Shown: positions 40,794 to 49,552 of the stretch, piece by piece | Layout: every line of letters starts with the position of its first letter | How positions within the stretch are numbered: position 1 is the first letter of the stretch | Notes under the pieces: model-generated | Told to the model about the DNA's origin: nothing | Databases searched by the model: none | The model's input: only the letters and a program-made list of their open reading frames with translations | Assembly (NCBI RefSeq): GCF_004124325.1 | Contig: NZ_QBDT01000001.1 | Location: 3,410,001-3,474,000 of the forward strand | Source: Streptomyces sp. L2 | GTDB taxonomy: Bacteria > Actinomycetota > Actinomycetes > Streptomycetales > Streptomycetaceae | Direction: 5' to 3' | DNA length: 64,000 nucleotides | Program-made: the position numbers and the translations under genes

Positions 40794-41321
40794 ATGAACG
40801 AGACCACCTGTCCGAGCCCCCTCACGGACCGCCACGGCATGCCCGACGGCGCCTGCGTCCCGGCAGACACCGCCCTCGGCATCGGCGCCCCGCTGAGCGG
40901 CCGCCCGCGCGAGGAGGTCCCGTTCCGGCCCGGACGCCTGCTGGCCGCCGTCACGATGCCCGCCCGCCCGGAGTCCGTTCCGGCGCTGCGCCGGCTGGCG
41001 CGGACGGTGGCGCGCAGCCGCCGGCTGCCCGAGCAGGCCGAGGAGGCGCTCGGGGTGATCGTCACGGAGCTGGCCGCCAACGCCGTACTGCACAGCGGGG
41101 GCGCGGACGTCGCCCTGCTGCTGGAGATCGACGACACGGCGCTGACGGTGCGTGTGCGGGACAACGGTCAGTGGCGGGAGCGCCCGGCCCCCCGCTGCGA
41201 GCCCGCCGACCTGCACGCCGCGTTCGGCCGCGGCCTGACCCTGGTGGACGCGTACGCGGTCGACACCACGGTCGAACGCACCGCCACCGGCACGGTGATG
41301 CGGGCCGTCGTCGCCCTCTGA
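40794..41321 (+). CDS. RsbW-like ATP-binding protein
   Basis: 175 aa from ATG 40794, AGGAG eight bases upstream. HATPase_c signatures: N-box VTELAANAVLHSGG, DNGQW as the G1-type loop, and GRGLTLVDAYA. The first 45 residues (two Cys, otherwise featureless) precede the fold. It is divergent from the LAL regulator. It is an anti-sigma-type kinase fold with partner unknown. Confidence 0.85.
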   Translation: MNETTCPSPLTDRHGMPDGACVPADTALGIGAPLSGRPREEVPFRPGRLLAAVTMPARPESVPALRRLARTVARSRRLPEQAEEALGVIVTELAANAVLHSGGADVALLLEIDDTALTVRVRDNGQWRERPAPRCEPADLHAAFGRGLTLVDAYAVDTTVERTATGTVMRAVVAL

Positions 41322-41413
41322 GCGCGCGGCGGCCGGGCAGCAGCGCGTGGAAGCGGTTCGCCCACTTCTGCGGCCTTCCCGGCCACGCGGAGGCCCGCGC
41401 CGGCGAGTCCGGT

Positions 41414-42262
41414 TCAGCCGGCCGCCTGGTCGACCAGCTGTTCGCGGAGGCTCGACACGAGCAGGTCCGGATCGTCGGCGGCCAGGCAGACGGACGTGCC
41501 GCTGAGCGAACCGCGGCCGGTCCGGGTCTCCACCGGACGGTTCAGCCGGAGCCGCACGTTCGTGTAACCGGCGGGCTTGATCGCGACGACCTGGTCGTCG
41601 GTGGCCTCGTAGAAGCGATTGCCCCAGTTCTCCATCTGGCTCCGGACGGAGTCGATCGCGTCCAGCGGCACGTCGAGCCGGACGATGGCCCCGCACCGCA
41701 CCGCGAGCGTCCGCTCGGTGAGGTAGTGCGGTTTGCGCCGCATCAACTGGTAGAAGGCGAACACCCAGACGGCCCCGTAGACCGACAACACCGCGATCGT
41801 GAGCTTCAGCCACGGCCACGGAATGAGCCACTCGAACAGGACGATCTCCAGCAGGGAGATGCTCGCCAGCCCGTAGAACAGCGGGGCCTGCGACTTCCCG
41901 TATCCGAAGGTCGCCGCTCCCTCGGGCGCGTCGATCCTGCGTCGCAGCACCAGGCCCAGCGCGCTCAGGATGGCGAGTTCGTGCTTGGCCAGCGACCACA
42001 GCGGCGGCGGAAGGACCTCCTGCGCGGCGGCTCCGAGGGCTTGGCCGCGGCCGTCGCCGAGTTCCCGGCGCCTGCGGTACGTGGTGCCCGCCGCCACGAG
42101 CAGCACCACGGTGACGACGGCGAGGAGCACCTCCATCCCCAGAGCCACGAGCACGGCGCGCCCGATGTCGAACACGCCCGTCACCACGAGTAACGCGTTC
42201 GCCAGGACGACTGCCGGGGTCACGAATCGAAGCGCGGCACGCACCCGCTTCCCAGAAGTCAC
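41414..42262 (-). CDS. Membrane protein at the end of the thioamitide operon
   Basis: 282 aa from GTG 42262 with GGAGGG five bases upstream. Hydrophobic segments lie at about residues 12-30, 35-58 and 95-170 (two to three helices, including ASISLLEIVLFEWLIPWPW). The last 100 residues are soluble, with strands like a PH-type domain (RLDVPLDAIDSVRSQMENWG). It begins 14 bp after the protease stop and closes an eleven-gene minus-strand run. Thioamitide clusters usually end with a membrane protein at this place. Its role, perhaps export or immunity, is unknown. No ABC transporter is present, which makes it of interest. Confidence 0.75.
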   Translation of the reverse strand: MTSGKRVRAALRFVTPAVVLANALLVVTGVFDIGRAVLVALGMEVLLAVVTVVLLVAAGTTYRRRRELGDGRGQALGAAAQEVLPPPLWSLAKHELAILSALGLVLRRRIDAPEGAATFGYGKSQAPLFYGLASISLLEIVLFEWLIPWPWLKLTIAVLSVYGAVWVFAFYQLMRRKPHYLTERTLAVRCGAIVRLDVPLDAIDSVRSQMENWGNRFYEATDDQVVAIKPAGYTNVRLRLNRPVETRTGRGSLSGTSVCLAADDPDLLVSSLREQLVDQAAG

Positions 42263-42275
42263 GGCATCCCTCCGT

Positions 42276-42953
42276 TCATGTCGGGTACTTCAGGCCTACG
42301 GGCTGTCCATGAGCTGAGCAGGCGCCGGTGACCGTGACGAACCTGCCGGTCTCGGGCAGGTCCAGCACGCCCATGGAAACGATCCCATAACCACCCGATC
42401 CCCAGTCAGCACCCCAACTATTCTTGACGATCAGCCCCGAACGCGGGCCATGGCGGACGATTCCGACACACAGGACCGCGTGCAGCCCGGCCCTGTCCTC
42501 GCCGGTCTCGGGCATGCCCAGCCAGCCGGTCCCGCTGCGCACGACAGCGCTGCCGTACAGGCCGATCTGCAACGCGACCGGATGGCCGGCTCCCAGCGCG
42601 GACTCGATGTGGCCGAGCTTTCCACCCGCGCTCCAGCCCGCGCCGTCCACAGCGCTCCAGCGGAGCCGGACGGCCGACGCGGGTACGTGCGCCGAGTGGT
42701 CCGGCGTCCCGTCGGCCGGCGGCGCACCCGACCTCTCTACGGCGGAAAGGCACGAAGCGACCGTTCGGCCGGCTCCGGAGTCTTCCGGGGCGGCGCCCAT
42801 GCGCCCCAGACACGGGACGCACACGGCGATGTCGTGAGCCCACAGCAGTCCCGCGACGACGGCCGGCGCACACAGGGGTTCGGGCCCTTGATCGAGGACG
42901 GGACCGAACTCCCGGCCGAGGTCGATCGAGCCGGTCGTCTCGTCACGCGTCAT
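42276..42953 (-). CDS. tvaK: Papain-like C1 cysteine protease of the thioamitide cluster
   Basis: 225 aa from ATG 42953, overlapping the hydroxylase gene by 11 bases. Papain-family residues are visible: oxyanion Gln22 and catalytic Cys28 in LDQGPEPLCAP, His158 in GLHAVLCVGIV and Asn178 in VKNSWGADWG. There is no signal peptide, so it should act in the cytoplasm. In thioviridamide-type clusters a protease at this position is thought to remove the leader peptide. Direct proof that it cuts before Ser63 of this precursor is lacking. The gene letter follows the thioviridamide cluster as I remember it. Confidence 0.82.
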   Translation of the reverse strand: MTRDETTGSIDLGREFGPVLDQGPEPLCAPAVVAGLLWAHDIAVCVPCLGRMGAAPEDSGAGRTVASCLSAVERSGAPPADGTPDHSAHVPASAVRLRWSAVDGAGWSAGGKLGHIESALGAGHPVALQIGLYGSAVVRSGTGWLGMPETGEDRAGLHAVLCVGIVRHGPRSGLIVKNSWGADWGSGGYGIVSMGVLDLPETGRFVTVTGACSAHGQPVGLKYPT

Positions 42954-43785
42954 CGGCGGGCCCGAGCGCCAGCGTCAGGCCGTCCCTGGCGGCCAGGTCC
43001 AGCGCACTGCGCAGGCGTCGGGCGGACTCCGTGACGCATGCCCTGCGAGTCCGTGCCGCGTCCGAGTTCCGCGGATCGGGCTCCGTGCGCCAGGGGGCCC
43101 GGAAGCCCGCTGTCAGGGGCAGTACGCCCGCGCAGCCGGCTCCGGGCACCGCCTCCGGGGCGACGTAATCCACAGCCACGTTGATCCTGGGCCGGTCTGT
43201 CGTGTTCCGCCCCGACGAATGCGCCAGCCGCAGGTCGTGCATGCTGAACCCGCCCTCGTCGAGCAGCACCGGGAACTTCTCGCCGGGTACGCGGTCCGGG
43301 CTCAGTGACCGGCCTCGGTCGGGGTCGTCGAGGTCGTGGTCGAGGGTTCCCCACCGGTGGGAGCCGTCGGCGAACCACATCGTCCCGTTCTCCCGCGTGG
43401 CCGGCGTCAGCGCGACCCAGACCCGCAGGGCCCGGCCCCCGTCGCCGTCGAGGTCGTAGCTGAGCGCGTCCTGGTGCCAGCCGAAGCCGGTCCCGGTGCC
43501 CGGTGGCGACACGAAGATCGCGGAACTCCAGATGCCGAAGGCCGCCCCGAGCACGTCACGCACCGATTCCGTGATCTCGGGGCGGTCGGCGAGCTCCACG
43601 ACCGCGGGGAGGACGAGGTGCGGTTTGGGGAACGCCGCCCAGGCCCGCGCCGCGCCGCCGGCACGTTCCGCCGCGTCGAGGTGGCCGAGCACGGCGTCCC
43701 GCACCGCCGTGACCGTCCCGCCGGGCAGCCGCCGGTCCGGCAGGTGCCATCCCCGCTCCACGAACGACTTCCGCACGGCCGTCAT
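42943..43785 (-). CDS. tvaJ: PhyH-type Fe(II)/2-oxoglutarate dioxygenase (His hydroxylase)
   Basis: 280 aa, overlapping the TfuA gene by ATGA. The iron facial triad is His104 and Asp106 (GWHQDALSYD) with His189 in DLRLAHSSGRN, and the 2-oxoglutarate Arg is within RNTTDRPR. Related cluster enzymes put the beta-hydroxyl on the core histidine, so the expected substrate is His12 of the core peptide. That assignment comes from family knowledge and not from this sequence. Confidence 0.87.
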   Translation of the reverse strand: MTAVRKSFVERGWHLPDRRLPGGTVTAVRDAVLGHLDAAERAGGAARAWAAFPKPHLVLPAVVELADRPEITESVRDVLGAAFGIWSSAIFVSPPGTGTGFGWHQDALSYDLDGDGGRALRVWVALTPATRENGTMWFADGSHRWGTLDHDLDDPDRGRSLSPDRVPGEKFPVLLDEGGFSMHDLRLAHSSGRNTTDRPRINVAVDYVAPEAVPGAGCAGVLPLTAGFRAPWRTEPDPRNSDAARTRRACVTESARRLRSALDLAARDGLTLALGPADDA

Positions 43786-44438
43786 GAGGCCGCTGCCAGG
43801 TCACGTATCCGGTTGGCGAGTTCGATCGCGTCCGCCCGCTTCTGGTCGGTCGACCCCTCCAGGAGTTCCTGGACTTCGGCGGCCCGCTCCGCCGACCACC
43901 CGTCACGCCGCAGCGCCAGACGGATGTTCGAATGACTCCGTTCGGGGAAGTACATGCTCTTGGCCGTGTCCAGCACGTCGCTCGCCTCCCCGGCGGTGAT
44001 ACGGCCCGACTCCCGGAGTTCCTCGACCGACGTGCGGATGTTCACCATCGGAACGCACAGCGCGCGCAGGGACTCGGGGTCGAAGGTGATGGCCACCTCG
44101 TCGTCCGCGTCCAGGGCGCCACTGGCGTACGACGCGTAGATCTTCCCCACCCCGGTCATGCCGTAGAGATCGAGTTCCGCGGCTCGCAGGGCGCCCATGC
44201 TCGACGATCCGAACACGGGGATGTCCCGCGCGAGCGCCTTCAGGATCTCCTTGGGCGAGATCGACATCGCGTGCAGGAACTTCCCGTCGACGACGCCGAT
44301 GACGTCGGGCGCCACCGGCTCGGCGAGCAGCCTGTCGATGTCGCCCCGCTCGATCGGCGGGAGGAAGTCCGCGTCGGGAAGGATCCGTTCGAGGACGTCC
44401 CGCTCGACACTCGGTCCGACGAAGACCACGATCCTCAT
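43782..44438 (-). CDS. tvaI: TfuA-like thioamidation partner protein
   Basis: 218 aa from ATG 44438, overlapping the YcaO stop by ATGA. TfuA core pattern: VVFVGPSVERDVLERIL, PPIERGDIDRLL, GVVDGKFLHAMSISPKEIL, VFGSSSMGALRAAEL and the GVGKIYASYASG loop. TfuA proteins work with YcaO to supply sulfur or recruit it for peptide thioamides. The gene pair is diagnostic of thioamide-forming RiPP clusters (and of McrA thioglycine formation in methanogens). Confidence 0.92.
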   Translation of the reverse strand: MRIVVFVGPSVERDVLERILPDADFLPPIERGDIDRLLAEPVAPDVIGVVDGKFLHAMSISPKEILKALARDIPVFGSSSMGALRAAELDLYGMTGVGKIYASYASGALDADDEVAITFDPESLRALCVPMVNIRTSVEELRESGRITAGEASDVLDTAKSMYFPERSHSNIRLALRRDGWSAERAAEVQELLEGSTDQKRADAIELANRIRDLAAAS

Positions 44439-45793
44439 CGCAGCGCCTCCTGCCGGTTCGCGGCCTCCGCGAGGGCGTCCCGCAGGAGTCCCAGGTTCTC
44501 CTGCCACACGGCTGCCGCACGGAATCCGAGACGGCCCCGGTCAATCGCCCAGGACTCGATGCCGGGCACGACCACCCGGACCACGGAGACCGGCAGCCAC
44601 TTCGGGGACAGGTCCACGACCGCCACCTCCTCGATGCCGGTCGCCCGGAGGTTGCCGATCATCCGCCGGGTGTCCTCCATGACGTCCGCCGACAGGTACG
44701 TCGGCAGTGACTGGAAGTCGGTCTGCCGCCGGGTCCGGTAGTTGGCCCACGCCTGCGGGTTGAACGCCGCGCTGCGCTTGATGTGGAGCATGTACTTGGG
44801 CACGTCCTCGTCCGGCAGGCTGATGTCCTCGCGCATCGCCTGGATGTCCACGACCCTGCTCTGCGCCGCCTCGCTCAGCGCCCGCAGCGCGGCCACGTCA
44901 CGGTCGGGATGGGTGCCGAGGCCCTGGTGGCTCCGGGAGAAGGTCGACCCGAGGTCTTCCGATACGACACAGAGGAAGCTCGGAATCCCGTTGCGCGACA
45001 TGATGCTCTTGAGCTCCACCGACAGCCCGGCGGCCCGATACCGCTCGATGAGCCGGCGGTGCGGGGCGGGCAGCGTCTCCTGGTCGATGGACTTGTTGCG
45101 TTCCATGAACCACTGCTCGACGGTCTCCGGGATGCCCGGCGCGACCGTGCCCTTGGTCACCGCGCGGCTGAGGCGGTTGCTGATCACCTCCGCCATGGTC
45201 CAGTCGTCGCGTTCGATCAGCTCGCACAGGGCGTGACAGGTCGCCTCCTCGACCGAGTTCCCCGACGCGATCCCGTTGGTGGTGCAGATGGGGAAGGGCG
45301 GTGTCTCGTGGAAGGACTGGTAGTAGCCGGCGAGGTACTGCGGCACGGCGATGTCGTCGCCGCTGATCAGCTCGGTACCCATGACCCAGGAGATCGGGAA
45401 GTGGTCACGGTAGTGCTTGAAGCGCTCGATGTTGACCGAGTCCGGACGCACCATGCGTATGCCGTCGCGGCTGAGGTCGTCCACCGAGCCGACGACGTCC
45501 GGTGTCCGCGGCTGCCAGGCGGCGAACCGCTCCACCGCCTCCATGACGGCTGAGGTCTTCGCGTCCAGATGGGAGGCCCCCTTGCCGTTGTACACGGATA
45601 TCAGGTCACTCGACCTGGGAACGATCGCGTTGTAGACGGGGATCCCGATCCGGTCGAGCCCGGTGATGTCGGCCACCCGCGTGACGCCGATGCGCCGCAG
45701 GTACGGCTGGATGGTGCGCCAGGTGTCCTCCGTGGTCCTTTCGCGGTGGGGGCCGCCACCAGCGACCTTCGGCACCGAGTTCCGCAGTTTCAC
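44435..45793 (-). CDS. tvaH: YcaO-domain thioamide synthetase
   Basis: 452 aa from GTG 45793, which overlaps the methyltransferase stop as GTGA; a longer reading frame upstream is only the methyltransferase region out of frame. ATP/Mg-binding blocks of YcaO proteins are visible: SAVMEAVERF (81-90), CHALCELIERDDW (about 203-215) and a third acidic block near ALRALSEAAQSRVVDIQ. With TfuA it should activate backbone amides by O-phosphorylation and convert them to thioamides. The alanine-rich core offers several such amides. It has no N-terminal E1-like domain, as usual for TfuA-dependent forms. Confidence 0.93.
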   Translation of the reverse strand: MKLRNSVPKVAGGGPHRERTTEDTWRTIQPYLRRIGVTRVADITGLDRIGIPVYNAIVPRSSDLISVYNGKGASHLDAKTSAVMEAVERFAAWQPRTPDVVGSVDDLSRDGIRMVRPDSVNIERFKHYRDHFPISWVMGTELISGDDIAVPQYLAGYYQSFHETPPFPICTTNGIASGNSVEEATCHALCELIERDDWTMAEVISNRLSRAVTKGTVAPGIPETVEQWFMERNKSIDQETLPAPHRRLIERYRAAGLSVELKSIMSRNGIPSFLCVVSEDLGSTFSRSHQGLGTHPDRDVAALRALSEAAQSRVVDIQAMREDISLPDEDVPKYMLHIKRSAAFNPQAWANYRTRRQTDFQSLPTYLSADVMEDTRRMIGNLRATGIEEVAVVDLSPKWLPVSVVRVVVPGIESWAIDRGRLGFRAAAVWQENLGLLRDALAEAANRQEALR

Positions 45794-47013
45794 TGTTCCC
45801 GCCTCCCCGCCCGGCGGACCTGGAGCCCGCTCGAACCGTCTCCCCGGTACCTGTACTCGATCCGCGCCCGGGGCCCGACGGGTTCGGCGGCCCGGCCCGC
45901 CAGCCACACCGCCGTGTACCAGTGGCTGTCGGCGCCGCCCTTTCGCGGATCGGCGTCGAACTCGGTGCTCGCACCGAGCCGGGCCCGGTAGGACAGGACG
46001 ACGGCGTTGGCGCCCGCCTCGACGTCCACCGGCGCCGTGACGACCTCGAAGGGCTTGACGTCGGTCGCGAGGTCGCACTCGTACACCTCGACCTCGTCCG
46101 ACGCGGTCGGCCAGTCGCGGATGACTTCGGGCCGCTCGTACGTTCCGATCCACGCCCGGTCGTCCTGGTCGACCAGCGGTGCGAAGTCGATCCCGTACCA
46201 GTCGTTCCAGGCGGCCACGTCCGCCGGCTCGCCGCGGTGGGCCGACAGGTAGGGGCCGGGGACGCGGTAGAACCGTGCCGTGCTCCTGAACGACGCGGGA
46301 ACCATGCGGGCGTCGTCGCGCAGATGCCGCTGACGCGCGTCGGTGAGCGTCTCCCAGATCTTCATGTCCAGCGGTTCGTTGCCCACCAGGTCCGTGGTGA
46401 GGACGCTCGCCTTCTCGGGCAGTTCGATGCGCGTCGACCAGTCCCGGATGAACTCGATGCGGCCGGCCACACCGTTGGCCTCCGCGACGGCCTCGGACAG
46501 GCCGATCATTCCCGAGGGTTCGACGGCGTAGACCTTCCTGGCGCCGGCCTGAGCGGCGGCGACGGCGAGGATGCCGGACCCCGACCCGAGGTCGAGCACG
46601 ACGTCTCCCGGCCGAACTGTCTCGCGGACCGCGGCGACGAAAGCGCCCTTGCGGCGCCGGTCGTTGAGGATCCGCAGGTGCACGTAGGCGGAGTCGTACC
46701 CGCCGGCCGGCCACGGCCGCGGGCTGAACCCGGGCCGCGGCCGGGTGCCCAGGATCCCGGCGTTGACGAGACCGACGAGATCGGTCATCACGTCCCTGGT
46801 GTCCAGTTGGCCCCCCGTGCGCGAGCGCACGCGCCGCACCGCCTCGGAGACCGTCAGGGGCCTGTGCAGGACGTCGACGAGACCGACGGCGGCGTGACCG
46901 AAGGAGAGGGTCCGGCCGTCGACGTGCACCTTGCAGTTGTTGCTCGTGTCGATCTCCAGCAGGACGTCGGGGCGCCGGTACATGACCGTGTCGGGGCTGA
47001 GGCTTTCAGTCAC
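45790..47013 (-). CDS. tvaG: SAM-dependent methyltransferase (PRMT-like)
   Basis: 407 aa from GTG 47013, overlapping the decarboxylase gene by eight bases. The SAM-binding Rossmann motif VVLDLGSGSGILAVAAAQ starts at residue 138, followed by VYAVEPSG. The first 90 residues are an extra domain with a small winged-helix pattern (FGHAAVGLVDVLHRPLTV), possibly a peptide-recognition element. In thioviridamide relatives a methyltransferase makes the N,N-dimethyl-histidinium, so His12 is the expected target. Specificity is inferred. Confidence 0.87.
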   Translation of the reverse strand: MTESLSPDTVMYRRPDVLLEIDTSNNCKVHVDGRTLSFGHAAVGLVDVLHRPLTVSEAVRRVRSRTGGQLDTRDVMTDLVGLVNAGILGTRPRPGFSPRPWPAGGYDSAYVHLRILNDRRRKGAFVAAVRETVRPGDVVLDLGSGSGILAVAAAQAGARKVYAVEPSGMIGLSEAVAEANGVAGRIEFIRDWSTRIELPEKASVLTTDLVGNEPLDMKIWETLTDARQRHLRDDARMVPASFRSTARFYRVPGPYLSAHRGEPADVAAWNDWYGIDFAPLVDQDDRAWIGTYERPEVIRDWPTASDEVEVYECDLATDVKPFEVVTAPVDVEAGANAVVLSYRARLGASTEFDADPRKGGADSHWYTAVWLAGRAAEPVGPRARIEYRYRGDGSSGLQVRRAGRREQ

Positions 47014-47629
47014 TCGCGCTCTTCCTTTCCGCCGCGGACTTCAGGGCCACGGCGAACACTGAACGGAAATCGGCCATGCTCCCGGCCTCCCAGCGGCCGT
47101 TCGTCGCGTTCACGCCCTGGCCGGGCTCGGCGACGACGAAGCCGTCGGCCCTGAGCACGTCGAGGTTTCTGCGGACGGCGGGCTTGGCGAGCATGGCGGG
47201 GTTCATGACCGGGGCCAGGATCACCGGGCACTCGGCGGCCATCACGATCTGCGTCACGATGTTGTCGCAGATGCCGTTCGCCAGCTTTCCCAGCGTGGCA
47301 GCCGTCGCGGGGGCCACGACGACCGCGTCGCTCTCCGCCGCGATCCGGACGTGGGGGGCTCCCCCGGCGGATGCTCCCCCGGCGGGCGCTCCTCCGGCGG
47401 ACCAGGAGCTCTCGTCCGTCAGCACGCTGCCGTTGACGAACGGCCGGAGACTGTTCGTGGTGACGAACTGCTGGGCGGACGGCGTGAGGGCCACGTGCAG
47501 CCGGCCCACTCCGGCGGACGAGAGCCACGCGGCCATGTGGGGCCCGGCCACGCTGGAGACCGAGCCGGAGAGGCACATCGTCAGGGTCAGGCGGGCCAGG
47601 CCCTGGGCCGCGGCGTCGTACTCAGCCAT
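47006..47629 (-). CDS. tvaF: Flavoprotein cysteine decarboxylase (HFCD/PPC-DC family)
   Basis: 207 aa from ATG 47629. It oxidatively decarboxylates the C-terminal Cys of the precursor to an enethiol, needed for the AviCys ring. FMN and active-site marks: GSVSSVAG (22-29), catalytic His93 in APHVRIA, the phosphate-binding VVAPATAATLGKLANG, and the substrate clamp PVMNPAM (140-146). An unusual Ala/Gly run (about 78-92, built from AGGAP units) sits directly before the catalytic His and is encoded by 15-bp DNA repeats. The gene overlaps both neighbours by eight bases. Confidence 0.9.
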   Translation of the reverse strand: MAEYDAAAQGLARLTLTMCLSGSVSSVAGPHMAAWLSSAGVGRLHVALTPSAQQFVTTNSLRPFVNGSVLTDESSWSAGGAPAGGASAGGAPHVRIAAESDAVVVAPATAATLGKLANGICDNIVTQIVMAAECPVILAPVMNPAMLAKPAVRRNLDVLRADGFVVAEPGQGVNATNGRWEAGSMADFRSVFAVALKSAAERKSASD

Positions 47630-48548
47630 CGACGGCTCCCTTCACCGAGGGCAGAACCCCCTGGACTCGTTTGGCGAGTTTGTAGGCGGACGCCTCGTCA
47701 CCGCGGAACACGGCGGACAGGGCGAGGTGGTGGGCGACGCGCTCCACCAACCAGCCCATGACCTCGTCGCCGCCGGGTGCGTCGGCGGGCGCCGGATGCG
47801 CGGCGCGGTACGCGTCGGTCAGGGCGCCGATCGCCTCGCGCAGCAGGCCCGCTCGCTCGTCCGGCGCGACCGCCACCGCCTCGGCGTAATCGCCGAGCAG
47901 GCACCCGAGGTCGGCGACGGGGTTGCCGACACCGGCTTCTTCCCAGCCGAGGACGGTGCACGGTTCCCCCGGCACGATGTCACCGGCGCCCGGGCGGCCA
48001 TGCACGAGCGAACTCCGCCTGGTCCAGGACGCCCGCTCCACCGGCAGCCCGGCGGACAGGCCGGCCCGGATGACGTCCGTGTGCCGCGCGTACGCGTCGT
48101 GGTCCCCCCACGGGCGGGCCCAGGCAGGCCCCGGCAGTCCGGGGACGTCCCCGGTCCCGGCGCGCGTCTGGTGGAGGCGTGCCAGCGCCCGGCCCAGTCG
48201 CGCCGACATCGCGGTCAGCGTCGGCATCCCGGGCATCTCGTTTCCGAACAGGACGTCGAACAGCAGCCCGGACCTGGGCAGGCCGCCCCACAGGGACAGG
48301 TCGAAGCTCCTCGAGGGCAGCCGGACGTCGACACCCAGCGGGGGAAGGATCCGCGCCAGCCGGTCGATGCCGGCGCGGGAGGCGGCCGGCGCGGCAGACG
48401 TACGCAGATGCATCCACTGGTACTCCGCCGGCTGCCTGCCGAGGTCCTTCAAGCAGGCCCTGAAACCGTCGGCCCCGGGCAGCGTGCGCACCACGTACAC
48501 CTGGTCCCGGTGCCACCGGAGGGCCGTGGTGTCCGGTACGGCCGTCAC
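47622..48548 (-). CDS. tvaE: Degenerate phosphotransferase (APH-fold) protein of the thioamitide cluster
   Basis: 308 aa from GTG 48548, overlapping the HopA1-like gene by GTGA. The aminoglycoside-phosphotransferase fold is recognisable (LGRALARLHQTRAGTGDVPG), but the two catalytic motifs are altered. The Brenner motif HGDxxxxN reads HGRPGAGDIV (183-192), so the catalytic Asp is Arg. The metal motif DWE reads GWE (201-203). It may be a pseudokinase or a lyase partner. In thioamitide clusters two APH-like proteins and a HopA1-like protein together dehydrate Ser/Thr and form the AviCys ring. Confidence 0.83.
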   Translation of the reverse strand: MTAVPDTTALRWHRDQVYVVRTLPGADGFRACLKDLGRQPAEYQWMHLRTSAAPAASRAGIDRLARILPPLGVDVRLPSRSFDLSLWGGLPRSGLLFDVLFGNEMPGMPTLTAMSARLGRALARLHQTRAGTGDVPGLPGPAWARPWGDHDAYARHTDVIRAGLSAGLPVERASWTRRSSLVHGRPGAGDIVPGEPCTVLGWEEAGVGNPVADLGCLLGDYAEAVAVAPDERAGLLREAIGALTDAYRAAHPAPADAPGGDEVMGWLVERVAHHLALSAVFRGDEASAYKLAKRVQGVLPSVKGAVDG

Positions 48549-49552
48549 GGCGCGCCGCCCGGACGGTGCGACGGCGACGGCGACGGCGACGGGCCGATGC
48601 CCGACGCCTCGAACTGCTCACTCACGGCCGCGTACCAGTCGGCGAACGTCCGTGCGCCCCGCTCACCCGCCTCGATCACCCCGAGGCTCGTGGCACGCGC
48701 GCACGCCTGGCCGTAGGACAGGCTGGGGTCCTGATGCCGTGACTCCACGGCCGTCGACCAACCGGGCAGGACCTGTTCGGCGAACAGCGGCATCGTGTAC
48801 GACGCGTCCACCAGCCCGCTCTCCACCACATCGCGCACGACCGGCTCCACCAGGGGTGCGCTGGGCTCCTCCGAGTAGAGGATGAAGGCGTCCCTCCGGC
48901 GCAGGCTCATGGCGTTGTTGGCGACCTTGATGTGGTGACGCACCCGCGCCTGGTTCAGCTTCGCCGACAGGGTGCGGATGGCGCGGGCGGCGCTGCCCAC
49001 ATCGTGAAGCGACAGGTAGTGCCTGACGAAGACGTGGTCCGGCCGGCCGCTGCCGAGTTCACCGTGCAGCACCAGCCAGCCGGACAACGTGTAGCGCTGG
49101 GTCGCGGGCATGCGCAGTGCGACCTGCCCGTCGCCGTCTGCCTGGTCGCCGTCGACCTCCTGGGGGCGGCACAGGAGGTGGACGCCGGAGCGGGTGGCGC
49201 GGATCACCGCGCCGCGGTCGACGACCGTCCAGCCCCGCGACAGGGTCCACCTGCTGGCGTGGGCCGCCTCCATCCGGGCCACCGCCTCAGGTTCCTCCCA
49301 CCCGTGGATCGGGGTGGTCGCCCTGCTCCCGTCGACCAGCAGCCTGGACGCCCGTTCGTCGCCGGCGTGGTAGCAGAGGTAGATCAGGCGCCAGAGGTGG
49401 CTCAGCAGAGGAGCGCCCTTCGCCTCCATGTCGGGCGATTCACGCAACCGGCCGAGCCTGGAATGGACAATGGTCCCGTCGTCGATCCGGACCTCGTCGT
49501 AGATGAGGCGTAACCGGTCGCGGAAGGCGCCGTGGCCCGCGTCCGTCACCAT
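48545..49552 (-). CDS. tvaD: HopA1-like protein of the thioamitide cluster
   Basis: 335 aa from ATG 49552, AAAGGGG four bases upstream, overlapping the kinase gene by seven bases. It resembles the HopA1 effector fold found in lanthipeptide-type lyases: FVRHYLSLHDVGSAARAI with a conserved basic region, KVANNAMSLRRRDAFILY, and a C-terminal helix bundle. Members are proposed to eliminate phosphate from phospho-Ser/Thr to make dehydroamino acids. Expected substrates here are Ser1 and Ser8 of the core. The C-terminus ends in a short SPSPSPS tail. Confidence 0.82.
   Translation of the reverse strand: MVTDAGHGAFRDRLRLIYDEVRIDDGTIVHSRLGRLRESPDMEAKGAPLLSHLWRLIYLCYHAGDERASRLLVDGSRATTPIHGWEEPEAVARMEAAHASRWTLSRGWTVVDRGAVIRATRSGVHLLCRPQEVDGDQADGDGQVALRMPATQRYTLSGWLVLHGELGSGRPDHVFVRHYLSLHDVGSAARAIRTLSAKLNQARVRHHIKVANNAMSLRRRDAFILYSEEPSAPLVEPVVRDVVESGLVDASYTMPLFAEQVLPGWSTAVESRHQDPSLSYGQACARATSLGVIEAGERGARTFADWYAAVSEQFEASGIGPSPSPSPSHRPGGAP

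Noticed and set aside
45790..46714. YcaO read as a fusion with an extra N-terminal 300 residues
   Set aside because: The extension is the methyltransferase gene read out of frame. The GTG at 45793 overlapping the methyltransferase stop gives a normal-length YcaO.
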